NCBI GenBank assembly: GCA_038207265.1
Contig: JBBQZZ010000003.1
Location: forward strand, 310,001-374,000
DNA length: 64,000 nt
Direction of reading: 5' to 3'
Source of the DNA: JACMLD01 sp038207265
GTDB taxonomy: Bacteria > Bacteroidota > Bacteroidia > Chitinophagales > Chitinophagaceae
Shown here: one piece after another, positions 25,925-35,200 of the stretch
Layout: every line of letters begins with the position of its first letter
How positions within the stretch are numbered: position 1 is the first letter of the stretch
Made by a program: the position numbers and the translations under genes
The notes under the pieces: model-generated
Told to the model about the DNA's origin: nothing
Database searches by the model: none
The model's input: the letters and a program-made list of their open reading frames with translations, nothing else

Positions 25925-27190
25925 ATGGGAACTTTAAAATTATCTGATCTATCTGAATCTTTGATTGGTTCTGAAATTGTCAAATTGGGCGGAGAAATCA
26001 GGGAGAAAATCCGACAGGGAGAAAAAATTTATAATTATACTGTAGGTGATTTTGATCCAGCGGTTTTTCCCATTCCTGAAGAACTGGAAAATGAAATTAT
26101 TCAAGCTTACCGGCAACATTATACCAATTATCCTGCTGCGGAAGGCAACCTTGATCTTAGGGAATCTATTGGCTTTTTAACCAAAAAAAGACAGGGATTG
26201 GATTATCATTCATCTGAAATTTTAGTAGCAGGTGGTGGCCGGCCCTTGATTTATACATTGTTTCGGATCATCTGTAATAAAGGGGATAAGGTAATTTATG
26301 CGGTGCCCTCCTGGAACAATAATCATTACGCACATTTTGTAGAAGCCCAACATGTAGTTGTGGAAGCCAGGGCCGAGAATAATTTTATGCCTACAGTTGA
26401 ACAGATTCGCCCGCATATAAAAGGAGCCAGCTTGCTGGCCCTCTGTTCTCCTCAGAACCCAACCGGTACTACTTTTACTAAAGAGGATTTGATGGCCATT
26501 TGCGAAATGGTAATTGCTGAAAATAATAGCAGGTCAGGTAATGAGAAGAAACTTTACGTGATGTATGATCAAATGTACTGGCAATTGACCTACCAGGAGA
26601 TAGTTCACTACAACCCAGTTTCATTATTGCCAGAAATGCGCAAGTACACCATTTTTATTGATGCTATCAGTAAGGTATTTGCGTCTACAGGGGTACGTGT
26701 TGGATGGTCCATTGGTCCTGCAGAAATCATTGACAAAATGAAAGCCTTTCTAACGCATCTTGGATCCTGGGCGCCAATGGCGGAACAAAAAGCAGTTGCA
26801 CGCTATCTTTTGCAGGAAGAAAATATTGACCGCTACCTGTTGCATTTTAAAAATGAAATTGAAGAAAGGTTGGTTACAATCTATCAAGGATTGAAGCAAC
26901 TTAAAAAAGATGGTTTCAAAGTAGACGCCATTTCACCACAGGCAGCTATCTACCTCACTGTTCAGTTTGATTTAACTGGAAAAAAGACAGTTGATGGAAT
27001 ATTGCTGGCCAAACAAAGTGATGTAACTGCTTACCTGCTTAATAACGCCAAGCTTGCAGTGGTTCCATTCTATGCATTTGGTGCTGCTGATAGTTCAAGC
27101 TGGTATCGTTTAAGTGTCGGAACATGTAAAAAAGAACAAATACCTATGATGTTAAGTGCGTTGAAAGCAGCTTGCGAAAAACTTCAATAA
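25925..27190 (+). CDS. class I/II pyridoxal-phosphate aminotransferase (aspartate-aminotransferase-like)
   Basis: 421 residues. PLP-binding features of the fold-type I aminotransferases: VGDFDP near the start, NYPAAEGNLDLRESI, Asn178 in CSPQNPTG, Asp215 and Tyr218 (YDQMYW), the Schiff-base Lys250 in DAISKVFASTG, and Arg258 nearby. The amino-group donor cannot be read from the sequence; the closest well-known relatives are aspartate or aromatic aminotransferases. A 20-residue insert with Asn/Ser/Gly (AENNSRSGNEKK) precedes the PLP loop. Monocistronic with a terminator immediately after. Confidence 0.9.
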   Translation: MGTLKLSDLSESLIGSEIVKLGGEIREKIRQGEKIYNYTVGDFDPAVFPIPEELENEIIQAYRQHYTNYPAAEGNLDLRESIGFLTKKRQGLDYHSSEILVAGGGRPLIYTLFRIICNKGDKVIYAVPSWNNNHYAHFVEAQHVVVEARAENNFMPTVEQIRPHIKGASLLALCSPQNPTGTTFTKEDLMAICEMVIAENNSRSGNEKKLYVMYDQMYWQLTYQEIVHYNPVSLLPEMRKYTIFIDAISKVFASTGVRVGWSIGPAEIIDKMKAFLTHLGSWAPMAEQKAVARYLLQEENIDRYLLHFKNEIEERLVTIYQGLKQLKKDGFKVDAISPQAAIYLTVQFDLTGKKTVDGILLAKQSDVTAYLLNNAKLAVVPFYAFGAADSSSWYRLSVGTCKKEQIPMMLSALKAACEKLQ

Positions 27191-27217
27191 AAAAGCCCCG
27201 GTTACCAGGGCCTTTAT
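27191..27217 (+). terminator. intrinsic terminator after the aminotransferase gene
   Basis: GCCC / GGGC outer stem enclosing GGT / ACC, with A-run before and TTTA after, starting at the stop codon. Confidence 0.75.
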
Positions 27218-27234
27218 AAATATTTAGTGTGGAA

Positions 27235-27483
27235 TTAATTTTTATTACAAATAAATTGAAACGGTTTTAACTCTGGCATGTGAATCATTTTCACAACTTT
27301 TCTGCGGTTATCAATTAATTTGTGTCTTTTTATATCGAAGATTTCATGCGCCGTGCAAAAACTTTCTACCGTTTCTAATTGAAACAACAAAGCATTGAGT
27401 TTTTCTAATTCCAACTCAATCTGGCGCTGATCCATCGATTCATCTTTAACCAAAACAAGTAAGTCCCTGTTAGTAGTCTTCAT
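27235..27483 (-). CDS. small uncharacterised protein
   Basis: 82 residues, highly charged and mostly helical (DQRQIELELEKLNALLFQLETVESF), suggesting a coiled coil, with His and Cys near the end (MIHMPELKPFQFICNKN). No family recognised. It starts 12 bases after the stop of the 44-residue lipoprotein gene, so the two are likely co-transcribed. Coding status rests on the intact frame, the A-rich start region and the tight spacing, so confidence is moderate. Confidence 0.55.
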   Translation of the reverse strand: MKTTNRDLLVLVKDESMDQRQIELELEKLNALLFQLETVESFCTAHEIFDIKRHKLIDNRRKVVKMIHMPELKPFQFICNKN

Positions 27484-27495
27484 TTTTATCAGATT

Positions 27496-27630
27496 TTAAT
27501 AACCTACATAACCTTTATGTACACCGCAACCACAATTTTTTCCAGACACTCGACGCTCACTGCTACAGCTAACCGCAGTTGCTACAATAACAAACAGTAC
27601 AATCAGCCAGGTATAATTTATTTTTTTCAT
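27496..27630 (-). CDS. 44-residue small lipoprotein ending in a CGCG motif
   Basis: Read directly from the minus strand: an ATG at 27630 opens a 44-codon frame ending TAA at 27496. The protein begins MKKINYTWLIVLFVIVATAVSC, a classical lipoprotein signal with Cys at position 22 as acylation site. The 22-residue mature part ends GKNCGCGVHKGYVGY. Short Bacteroidota lipoproteins with a terminal Cys-Gly-Cys-Gly tail are known to me only as hypothetical proteins. The two cysteines could bind metal or form a disulfide. First of two tightly spaced small genes, divergent from the glycosyltransferase gene. Confidence 0.75.
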   Translation of the reverse strand: MKKINYTWLIVLFVIVATAVSCSSERRVSGKNCGCGVHKGYVGY

Positions 27631-27695
27631 GGTTTGGAATTTCTAAATTAAGCTATTTTGCTTATAAATTACAGATTCTGTTCAAGAGAAATTTT

Positions 27696-28817
27696 TTGAA
27701 AAGCAATCGAAATGCTAACGCAAAACCAACGGTTCTTGTTGTTCCCCTGGATTGGGGTCTAGGCCATGCCACTCGTTGCATTCCGATTATAAAATCTTTC
27801 TTAAGCGCTGGTTGCGAGGTAATTATAGCGGCCGAACGAGGACAATGCACTTTGCTTGAAATGGAATTTCCCAATTTAAATTTTGTTAATTTAAGGGGCT
27901 ACCGATTAAATTATTCTTCTTCTACCCGGTTAACTGGATTAAAAATTGGCTTGCAAATTCCCAAAATATTGATGGCTATCAACATCGAACAGCGCTGGTT
28001 GAAAGCGTTTGCTAAGCAAAAGCACTTAGATGTTATTGTTTCGGATAATAGGTACGGGCTGCATTTAAAAGGTATCTATTCTATTTTTATCACACATCAA
28101 CTGGCTATTAGAACACCATTTGGCCATCTTATAAACAAATTGATCCGGAAAATTAATTATGCTTTTATAAATCGTTTTAATAAATGCTGGGTGCCCGATA
28201 CCGTTAGTTCAATAAATCTCGCTGGCGAATTATCGCATCCTTCAACGATTCCATCGGCGCCTGTTCAGTATGTTGGTATTCTATCCAGAATAAAAAAAAT
28301 TAAAGAGTCAAAAATTAAAAATAGCATACTTATCCTTATTTCAGGGCCAGAACCGCAAAGAACAATTTTTGAAAACTTGTTAGTGCTTCAACTGAAACAA
28401 AATAATATCCCCGCAATATTTGTACGGGGACTTCCTGCAACAACAGAGTTGCCTGACTCAATTCCCAATGTTGTTTTTCTGAATCATCTTAGTAGCCCTG
28501 ACTTGGAACAGGTAGTCAATGAATCTGAAATAATTATCAGTCGTTCTGGTTATAGTACAATTATGGAAATGCTACCGCTTGGAAAGAAATGCATTTTTAT
28601 TCCAACACCCGGGCAAACGGAACAAGAATATCTTGCGGCTTATCTCTCAAAGAAAAATTGGGTCTGCACTGCCCACCAGGATTCATTTTCTCTGCCTGCA
28701 CTGATAAAAAAAGCAACAGCATTGGATATTCCCGATTTATCTTATTTAACTGATTCATTATTATTGGAAACAGCCATATCAGAAGTGCTCCATAATATTC
28801 AAAAAAATAATAGCTAA
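27696..28817 (+). CDS. glycosyltransferase, MurG/GT28-like
   Basis: 373 residues. The N-terminal PLDWGLGHATRCIPI matches the Gly-x-Gly-His motif of GT-B enzymes; the C-terminal half has ILISGPEPQRTIFE, FVRGLP and IIISRSGYSTIMEMLPLGKKCIFIPTPGQTEQEYLA, the nucleotide-sugar site of the GT28 C-terminal domain. It would add a sugar to a lipid or polysaccharide acceptor; the substrate is unknown. The start is TTG at 27696, since the frame has no ATG between there and the GLGH motif. Confidence 0.85.
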   Translation: MKSNRNANAKPTVLVVPLDWGLGHATRCIPIIKSFLSAGCEVIIAAERGQCTLLEMEFPNLNFVNLRGYRLNYSSSTRLTGLKIGLQIPKILMAINIEQRWLKAFAKQKHLDVIVSDNRYGLHLKGIYSIFITHQLAIRTPFGHLINKLIRKINYAFINRFNKCWVPDTVSSINLAGELSHPSTIPSAPVQYVGILSRIKKIKESKIKNSILILISGPEPQRTIFENLLVLQLKQNNIPAIFVRGLPATTELPDSIPNVVFLNHLSSPDLEQVVNESEIIISRSGYSTIMEMLPLGKKCIFIPTPGQTEQEYLAAYLSKKNWVCTAHQDSFSLPALIKKATALDIPDLSYLTDSLLLETAISEVLHNIQKNNS

Positions 28818-28855
28818 ATTTTTACTTTCCAAAATATACAGGGAGAATAAAATAA

Positions 28856-29344
28856 TTATCGGCCGAGTTTAGGATAATCATAAAACAAAAATTCTTTTTT
28901 TGCAGACTCAAATTCAATCCAATGTTCCGTTTTTACCTGTACTCCAAACATGCCACAGGTTGGAACATTATCTGTTTTGATGTTTTTAGTTAATGAGTTT
29001 ACAAAATCCGTTATACCCGGGTTATGCGAAAAAATGGTAACTGTATTATATTTTTCTTCAATCTTACTGATGATTTCCGGGTAAGCATTGGAATTGGCAT
29101 GATACAAACTGTCTACATAAATAATATGGGTGTTGAATAATTTAGCGAAAATTTCAGCAGTGTCTTTCGCGCGCCTGGCAGGACTTGAGATAAATACATC
29201 AATGGGATTAATTTTTTTGAACAGGCGCTTTGCCATTTCTTCAGCATCTTTTTTTCCACGTTCATTTAACGGGCGATCAAAATCTTTGACTTCGGATGAA
29301 TCCCAGCTACTTTTTGCATGACGAATAATGATGACTGATTTCAT
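28856..29344 (-). CDS. sixA: SixA-like histidine phosphatase
   Basis: 162 residues. Histidine-phosphatase superfamily with the phospho-acceptor Arg8-His9 (IIIRHAKSSWD), DFDRPLNERGKKDA, VFISSPARRAKDTAEIF and the second His in TIFSHNPGITDF. Length and motifs fit SixA, a phosphohistidine phosphatase that can dephosphorylate Hpt domains or PTS proteins. No partner is adjacent; the two-component system at 31.5-37.7 kb has no Hpt domain. Stands alone. Confidence 0.88.
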   Translation of the reverse strand: MKSVIIIRHAKSSWDSSEVKDFDRPLNERGKKDAEEMAKRLFKKINPIDVFISSPARRAKDTAEIFAKLFNTHIIYVDSLYHANSNAYPEIISKIEEKYNTVTIFSHNPGITDFVNSLTKNIKTDNVPTCGMFGVQVKTEHWIEFESAKKEFLFYDYPKLGR

Positions 29345-29514
29345 TCAAACATGAAAATATAAAAAAGTAATGATCTTTCTTAGAAGGAGAATCACTATTA
29401 TCAGGAACAAAGAAACAGGCCTGTTTAATTGATTTTGAAAGGAAACCTGATTAAAAACGGTCGGTATCAAAAATTAACAAATACTTTGCCAGAAGCGTGA
29501 ATCAACATAATAAA

Positions 29515-31362
29515 TTAATAGCCTCGTATATTTTTGCCTTCAACATAATTAATGAACGCTTTGTTGACTACGCGGTTGCCTCCAGGCGTTGGATAGTTTC
29601 CGGTGAAGTACCAATCGCCTGTATTGGTAGGACAAGCTTTGTGCAATGACTCAATAGTCTGGTAAATTACTTGTACCGGAATCGTCAACCCCTCAGGTGT
29701 TATCAACGCGGCTATTTTGTTTGAAATTTCTTCCGTGGTAAATGGTTTATAAATTTGCCTTACTACATTTTCTGTATGCAACAAGCCGGTGCGTGCAAGT
29801 TCTTTGCAATGCTCATACAATTCCTGCACCAATGAATCTTTACCATGTTCAGATAATAATTCTATTGCGGCACGAAATGCAATGAAGTCGCCGAGTTTGC
29901 TCATATCTATCCCATAGCAATCCGGGTACCTGATCTGGGGTGCAGAGGATACAACAATTATTTTTTTAGGTTGTAACCTTGCCAGCATTCTTACAATACT
30001 TTCCTTTAGTGTGGTTCCCCGCACGATAGAGTCGTCGATAACAACAAGCGAATCTTCTCCTTTTCTTACCGTACCATACGTAATATCGTAGACGTGTTGC
30101 ACCATTTCATTGCGATTGGCATCTTCCGTAATAAACGTGCGCATTTTTACGTCTTTGATGGCAATTTTTTCCACCCTGATGCGCCGGTTTATCATTTCCA
30201 TTAGTTTCTCATCGTCATAATTTTTTCCCCAGGAAAGAATGCGCTGCACTTTTACTTTGTTCAGGTAGTCTTCCATTCCCTTTAGTAACCCGTAAAATGC
30301 TACTTCGGCGGTATTGGGAATAAAAGAGAAAATAGTATTTTTTAAATCGTGATCAATGGAGTCCAGAACGGCATCACTTAAGTTATATCCCAACGCGCTT
30401 CTTTCCCGATATATTTTCTCATCATTACCCCGTGAAAAATATATCCTTTCAAAACTGCAGGCTTTCCTTTCTTTTGGTTGCAGTATCTGTTCTATGCTAT
30501 AGTCACCATTGGATCGTACAATAAGTGCCTGACCCGGCATCAGCTCCTGAACTTCATTTTCACCAACATTGAAGGAAGTTCTGATGGCAGCCCTTTCTGA
30601 AGCTGCAACAATCAAATCTTCATTTATATAATAATAAGATGGTCTTATACCCTGGTCATCGCGCATAACAAAAGCGTCTCCGTTTCCAATCAGTCCTCCA
30701 ATATGATAACCTCCATCAAACAAGGCCGTAGCTTTTTTCAGCACTTTTACAATATCAAGTGAGCCCGGATTTTGCTCATCTTCCTTGACCATAAAATGAT
30801 GCACAACTTCCATCATGGCAGCCAAATCACTTTGCCGTTGAAATTCTCCCGGATCAATATTCACCAAAGCAAATAATTCTTCCGTATTTACCAAATTGAA
30901 ATTTCCTGCAAGTGCGATGTTTCTGGCTGGAATGGTATTTCTTTTTATGAAAGGATGGCAGAATTCAACATTGTTCTTACCCTGCGTACCATAACGCAAA
31001 TGACCTAGCAGCAATTCACCCAAAAAGCGAACATGTCCTTTTAGTAATCCAGGATGTTTTTTGATATCTGGCTGGTATTTCTCCAGGTCAATGATTTCTT
31101 CAGATACCTGGCGGAATAAATCTGCAATGGGTTGAGAAGATACGCTGCGTATGCGTTGCAGGAAAGGGTAACCAGGTTCAACATTCAACTTCACCGCAGC
31201 CAAACCAGCCCCATCCTGCCCGCGGTTGTGCTGTTTTTCCATCAGCAGGTATAATTTATTCAGGCCATAAAGTACTGATCCATATTGTTGCTGGTAATAT
31301 GAGAGCGGTTTGCGCAAACGAATGAAAGCTAACCCGCATTCGTGTTTAATAGCATCACTCAT
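29515..31362 (-). CDS. PurF-like class II glutamine amidotransferase/phosphoribosyltransferase
   Basis: 615 residues. The class II amidotransferase nucleophile is Cys9 in MSDAIKHECGLAF, implying cleavage of an 8-residue propeptide, as in some PurF enzymes. Glutaminase features are QHNRGQDGAGL, FLGELLLGHLRYGTQG and LAGNFNLVN. The phosphoribosyltransferase PRPP loop is VVIDDSIVRGTTLKESI. PurF catalyses the first committed purine step (PRPP + Gln to phosphoribosylamine). It is about 110 residues longer than E. coli PurF, mainly between the two domains and at the C-terminus (GDWYFTGNYPTPGGNR). Bacteroidota carry such a long form; whether it is the main PurF is open. A TAnnTTTG box precedes the ATG. 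Confidence 0.85.
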   Translation of the reverse strand: MSDAIKHECGLAFIRLRKPLSYYQQQYGSVLYGLNKLYLLMEKQHNRGQDGAGLAAVKLNVEPGYPFLQRIRSVSSQPIADLFRQVSEEIIDLEKYQPDIKKHPGLLKGHVRFLGELLLGHLRYGTQGKNNVEFCHPFIKRNTIPARNIALAGNFNLVNTEELFALVNIDPGEFQRQSDLAAMMEVVHHFMVKEDEQNPGSLDIVKVLKKATALFDGGYHIGGLIGNGDAFVMRDDQGIRPSYYYINEDLIVAASERAAIRTSFNVGENEVQELMPGQALIVRSNGDYSIEQILQPKERKACSFERIYFSRGNDEKIYRERSALGYNLSDAVLDSIDHDLKNTIFSFIPNTAEVAFYGLLKGMEDYLNKVKVQRILSWGKNYDDEKLMEMINRRIRVEKIAIKDVKMRTFITEDANRNEMVQHVYDITYGTVRKGEDSLVVIDDSIVRGTTLKESIVRMLARLQPKKIIVVSSAPQIRYPDCYGIDMSKLGDFIAFRAAIELLSEHGKDSLVQELYEHCKELARTGLLHTENVVRQIYKPFTTEEISNKIAALITPEGLTIPVQVIYQTIESLHKACPTNTGDWYFTGNYPTPGGNRVVNKAFINYVEGKNIRGY

Positions 31363-31378
31363 GGTAGGAAATGAGGCG

Positions 31379-31386
31379 CAAAAATA
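31379..31386 (-). promoter_or_regulatory. purF-like gene promoter -7 box (TATTTTTG)
   Basis: Exact TAnnTTTG on the minus strand, 16 bases before the ATG at 31362. Confidence 0.45.
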
Positions 31387-31552
31387 GGGGTAGTTTCCGA
31401 GATAAAAAACCTGCTATTAAAGAAGTTGCTAAAAATGCCGTTAAAAAATTATCCTGCAGTTTTGCAAGCCTTTAAGGCGTAAATATTCAAATTTTTAATT
31501 TTCGAGAACTATTTTATGTTCATCTATAAATAAGTTGGGCAATTAGTTAAAA

Positions 31553-32194
31553 TTATACATAACCGGCATTGCTATTGATAAAATTCACAAGAGAAGCAGA
31601 ATTTTTCAGCTTTAATTTTTTAAGAATATTGTGTCGGTGAACCTCCACTGTTTTCAAAGAAATCTCGAGTTTAGCGGCAATTTCTTTTGATGATAAACCT
31701 TCCCGGATATGATTGATTATTTGAATTTCTCTTTCTGTAAGTGAATTAATACTGGGCATATCCTGGTTCTCTTCCAGCAATTGATCAGATATAATTGTTT
31801 TGATCTCATCGCATACATATTTATTACCCCTGAATACTTCCATAATTGCTGTAAACATTTCTTCCTTGGAAGAATTTTTGGTAACATAACCTTTGGCACC
31901 CACCTGCAACATCTTTTTAGCATAGGCAGGTTGAGAATGCATTGATACGCCAATTATTTTCGAACCCGGAGATACTTTACGGATTTGTTCCGTGGCTTCA
32001 AAGCCACTAAAGGGTGTCATATTGATATCCATCAGGATAATATGCGGACGTTTTTGTTTTGCCATTTCTACAGCTTGCTCAGCATCGCCGCATTCTGCTA
32101 TCACCTGGAATCTAGGATCACTGTTCAAAATATATGTCCATGTTTCACGTATCAGCTTGTGATCATCTGCAATCAGAATCGAAATCTTCTCCAT
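31553..32194 (-). CDS. NarL/LuxR-family response regulator
   Basis: 213 residues. Receiver domain with DDHKL acidic pair, phospho-acceptor Asp56 (ILMDINMTPF) and the conserved Lys106 (GYVTKN); linker; then a LuxR-type helix-turn-helix from about 150 (LTEREIQIINHIREGLSSKEIAAKLEISLKTVEVHRHNILKKL). A DNA-binding transcription regulator, activated by phosphorylation. It starts 11 bases after the stop of the giant HisKA_3 kinase gene on the same strand, so they are cognate partners, NarX/NarL-style. Confidence 0.95.
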   Translation of the reverse strand: MEKISILIADDHKLIRETWTYILNSDPRFQVIAECGDAEQAVEMAKQKRPHIILMDINMTPFSGFEATEQIRKVSPGSKIIGVSMHSQPAYAKKMLQVGAKGYVTKNSSKEEMFTAIMEVFRGNKYVCDEIKTIISDQLLEENQDMPSINSLTEREIQIINHIREGLSSKEIAAKLEISLKTVEVHRHNILKKLKLKNSASLVNFINSNAGYV

Positions 32195-32204
32195 AATTCA
32201 AGAT

Positions 32205-35200
32205 TTAAGCGTTATAAATTGGTATTTCAATAAAAAGTTTACAGCCTTTTTTTGGCGCGGTAACAATGGTCACTTTACCATTAAACAGGTGTGCCCGGCT
32301 TTCAATATTAGACAGTCCCACACCCTTTTTGAATTTTATTTTTTCAAGATCAAATCCTTTTCCGTTGTCTTCAATAGAAAGAACGATAATTTTATCGTTT
32401 AGTTTTAAATTGATTATTATCTGTTCTGCTTCCGCATGTTTTAAAACATTATTGACCTGTTCCTGTATTATTCTGAATAGCATAAGCTTTTGTTTTTCGC
32501 TTATGATATTGTCAAAATCTCCTGCATGCACAAATTTCACCTGCAGCGCTTTCGTCATTCGTAATGACTCTACCAGGTCTTTGATAGAATCAATAAGCCC
32601 CAAATCTTTTACACTCGCAGGAACCAACGCTTTTGATATATGACGTATTTCATTGATCGCATTAAAAATGCTGTCTGCACTTCGCTTAATCAACTCATCT
32701 TTTTGTTTCACATCCGTTTTTGCCAGTTCAAGGTAAAGCTTTGCTGTAGAAAGAATCTGGTTTACGTTGTCATGGAGTTCTTTTCCAATTTCTGCTCTTT
32801 CTTTTTCTTGTGCATCCACTACTGCCTGCGCAATACTTTTTTCTTTATTAATTTCCTGCTTCAATAATCTTTGTTCCAGTTTCCTGCGTTCTGTTACATC
32901 CTGCATAGAACCAACAAGCCTTGCGGGCTCTCCGTCATTGTCGTATACAATAAATGCGCGATCAGCTACCAACGCATATTTACCATCTGCTTTCAGGAAA
33001 TGGTATTCAGCGTTTACAACTCCACGTTCCTTATTCTTAATGGCATTGTCATATAAGTCCTTTACTTGCTTGTATTCATCCGGGTGAATTTTAGTTTCCC
33101 AGAAGCCACGAAGATTGGTAGTGTCATCTGCCTTATAACCGAATAAAGTATAGAAACTTTCACCCCAGTACGTTTTTTTACTTTTGATATCATAATCCCA
33201 GATGGCATCATTGGTAGCTTTTGTTGCCAGCAGATATCGTTCATTACTGATGCTAACTTTTTGTTCTGCCTGTTTATTTTCAATGATTACACCCAGCAAT
33301 GCGGCTACCCTGTTAAAAAAGTTCAATTGCTCTTCTGTGGGTGCCTGGTTTGCTTTATAATAACCGGCAAAGGATCCTAATACTTTGTTTGATGAAGATA
33401 CAATAGGGAAAGACCAGCAGGCTTTTAACTGGTAAACTTCAATCACTTCTTTATAGTCTTCCCAAAGGGGATCAGTCATTACATCTGTTACAATAACCGT
33501 TTTATGAAAATACATCGCAGTTCCGCAGGAACCGTTCCTGGGACCAACCTTCAAACCATCGATTGCCGCTGTGTAAGCAGGTGGTAAACTGGGAGCTGAT
33601 AGATGTTTTATCTGCTTTCCACTTTCATCCAGTAATAAAACAGAACAAAGCATCCCGGGATTTAGCTTTTCCATTCCTTCAAGAAAATAATCAACCGTAT
33701 TCTTTAGTGAAGCAGAGGGGTTGGTATTTAACTCCAGTACTTCTTTTTCCAGTGAAAGTAACATCTCCTGGTTTTTACGGGGTGTTATGTCTTTGAAATA
33801 AACAAACAGTCCTTGCTGAGACGGGTAAGCGTTTACATCAAAATACCGGTTTAATTTACTAATATATAATTCAAACGCAGATCCCGTTTTACTGGAAATG
33901 GTTTTATTATATTCTTCCTGTGCCACTGTTTTCTTTAGCCCGGGTAATGCCTTCCATAGATTTTTACCCAGTACATCCACATCTTTAACACCGGTAAGTT
34001 GTTCCGCAATGGGATTCCACCACAAAATATTAAAATTGCTATCCAATGCTATGAAGCCATCTGTAATACTATTCAGAATATTGGTTATGTGTTCTGAATA
34101 ACCCTGTAGCTGTTGTTCAGATTGTTTCCGGTCGGATATATCATGAAAATTAACGATGGCCCCCCGGATAATCTCATCTTCAAATTTATTGATCCCCTTT
34201 GCTTCAATCCATATCCATTTGTCGTTCTTGTCTTTTACGCGGATATCGGTAACAGCATTTAACGATGGGTTGTTTATTAAATCTTCGAATAATTTTTTTG
34301 TACGGGTTAAATCATCCGGATGAATAAAAGCAAAACCATTTTTGCCGGTGACTTCCTGGTCTCTATAACCAAAAACCTGTTCAACAGATGGGGTAACATA
34401 TTTTATTGTACCATCTTTGTCCAGGACATATACAACATCCAATGAGTTTTGAAAGAGAGATTTAAATTTCACTTCGCTTTCCATAAGCTTTCTTTCACCT
34501 TCTTTTCTTTCAAATACTGCGGCCAGGTTAGATGAAAAAACACGTAGTATATCCAACTCCATGCTTGTCCAGCTTCTATCATAACCACATTGATCAAATA
34601 CAACCACGCCCCAGAAATTATTTTGAACAAAAATGGGCATTAACAACAATGATTTTATTTGTTGTCGTTGAAAATATTTTTTAAGTGATGCGCTTTTGAT
34701 ATTTTTTAAAAGCAGGTCTGTTGGCAGTCCTTCTTTTGTTTGTTTAAATATTTCCGGGTAAGATTTTTCATCGAGGTATTCCAGTTCCTGGTTATTTAAC
34801 TGCGTTTCGTAATTAAATGAACTCCATTCCTGTTGCTGCTGATAATAATGTTGGTCTTTTTCAACATTATATAAATATTGGAGGATATATGCACGGTCCA
34901 CTTTTGAAGCAGATCCCACAATCTGCAAGCTCTTTTTAATTGCTGCATCTACTACCGGCTCGGTAAGTAATTCATTTGCAGCATGAGCAGATGCAGCAAG
35001 CAGTATGTCTTTTTGAATCAACTGTGACTCTGCTTTTTTTCTGTCAGTAATATCCTGGATAGCACCGATGGCTTTATAGGGTTTGCCATTTTCATCGTAA
35101 AAAATGTAAGCGCGATTGTATACATATTTATAAGCACCGTCCTTGCAACGTAACCTGAATTCATCCCGCCATAATTTTTCCCTGACCGAAAAGCCCTGGA

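Noticed and set aside
27235..27630. Toxin-antitoxin pair
   Set aside because: The first protein is a lipoprotein and the second has no toxin or antitoxin motif; small size and spacing alone are not enough.
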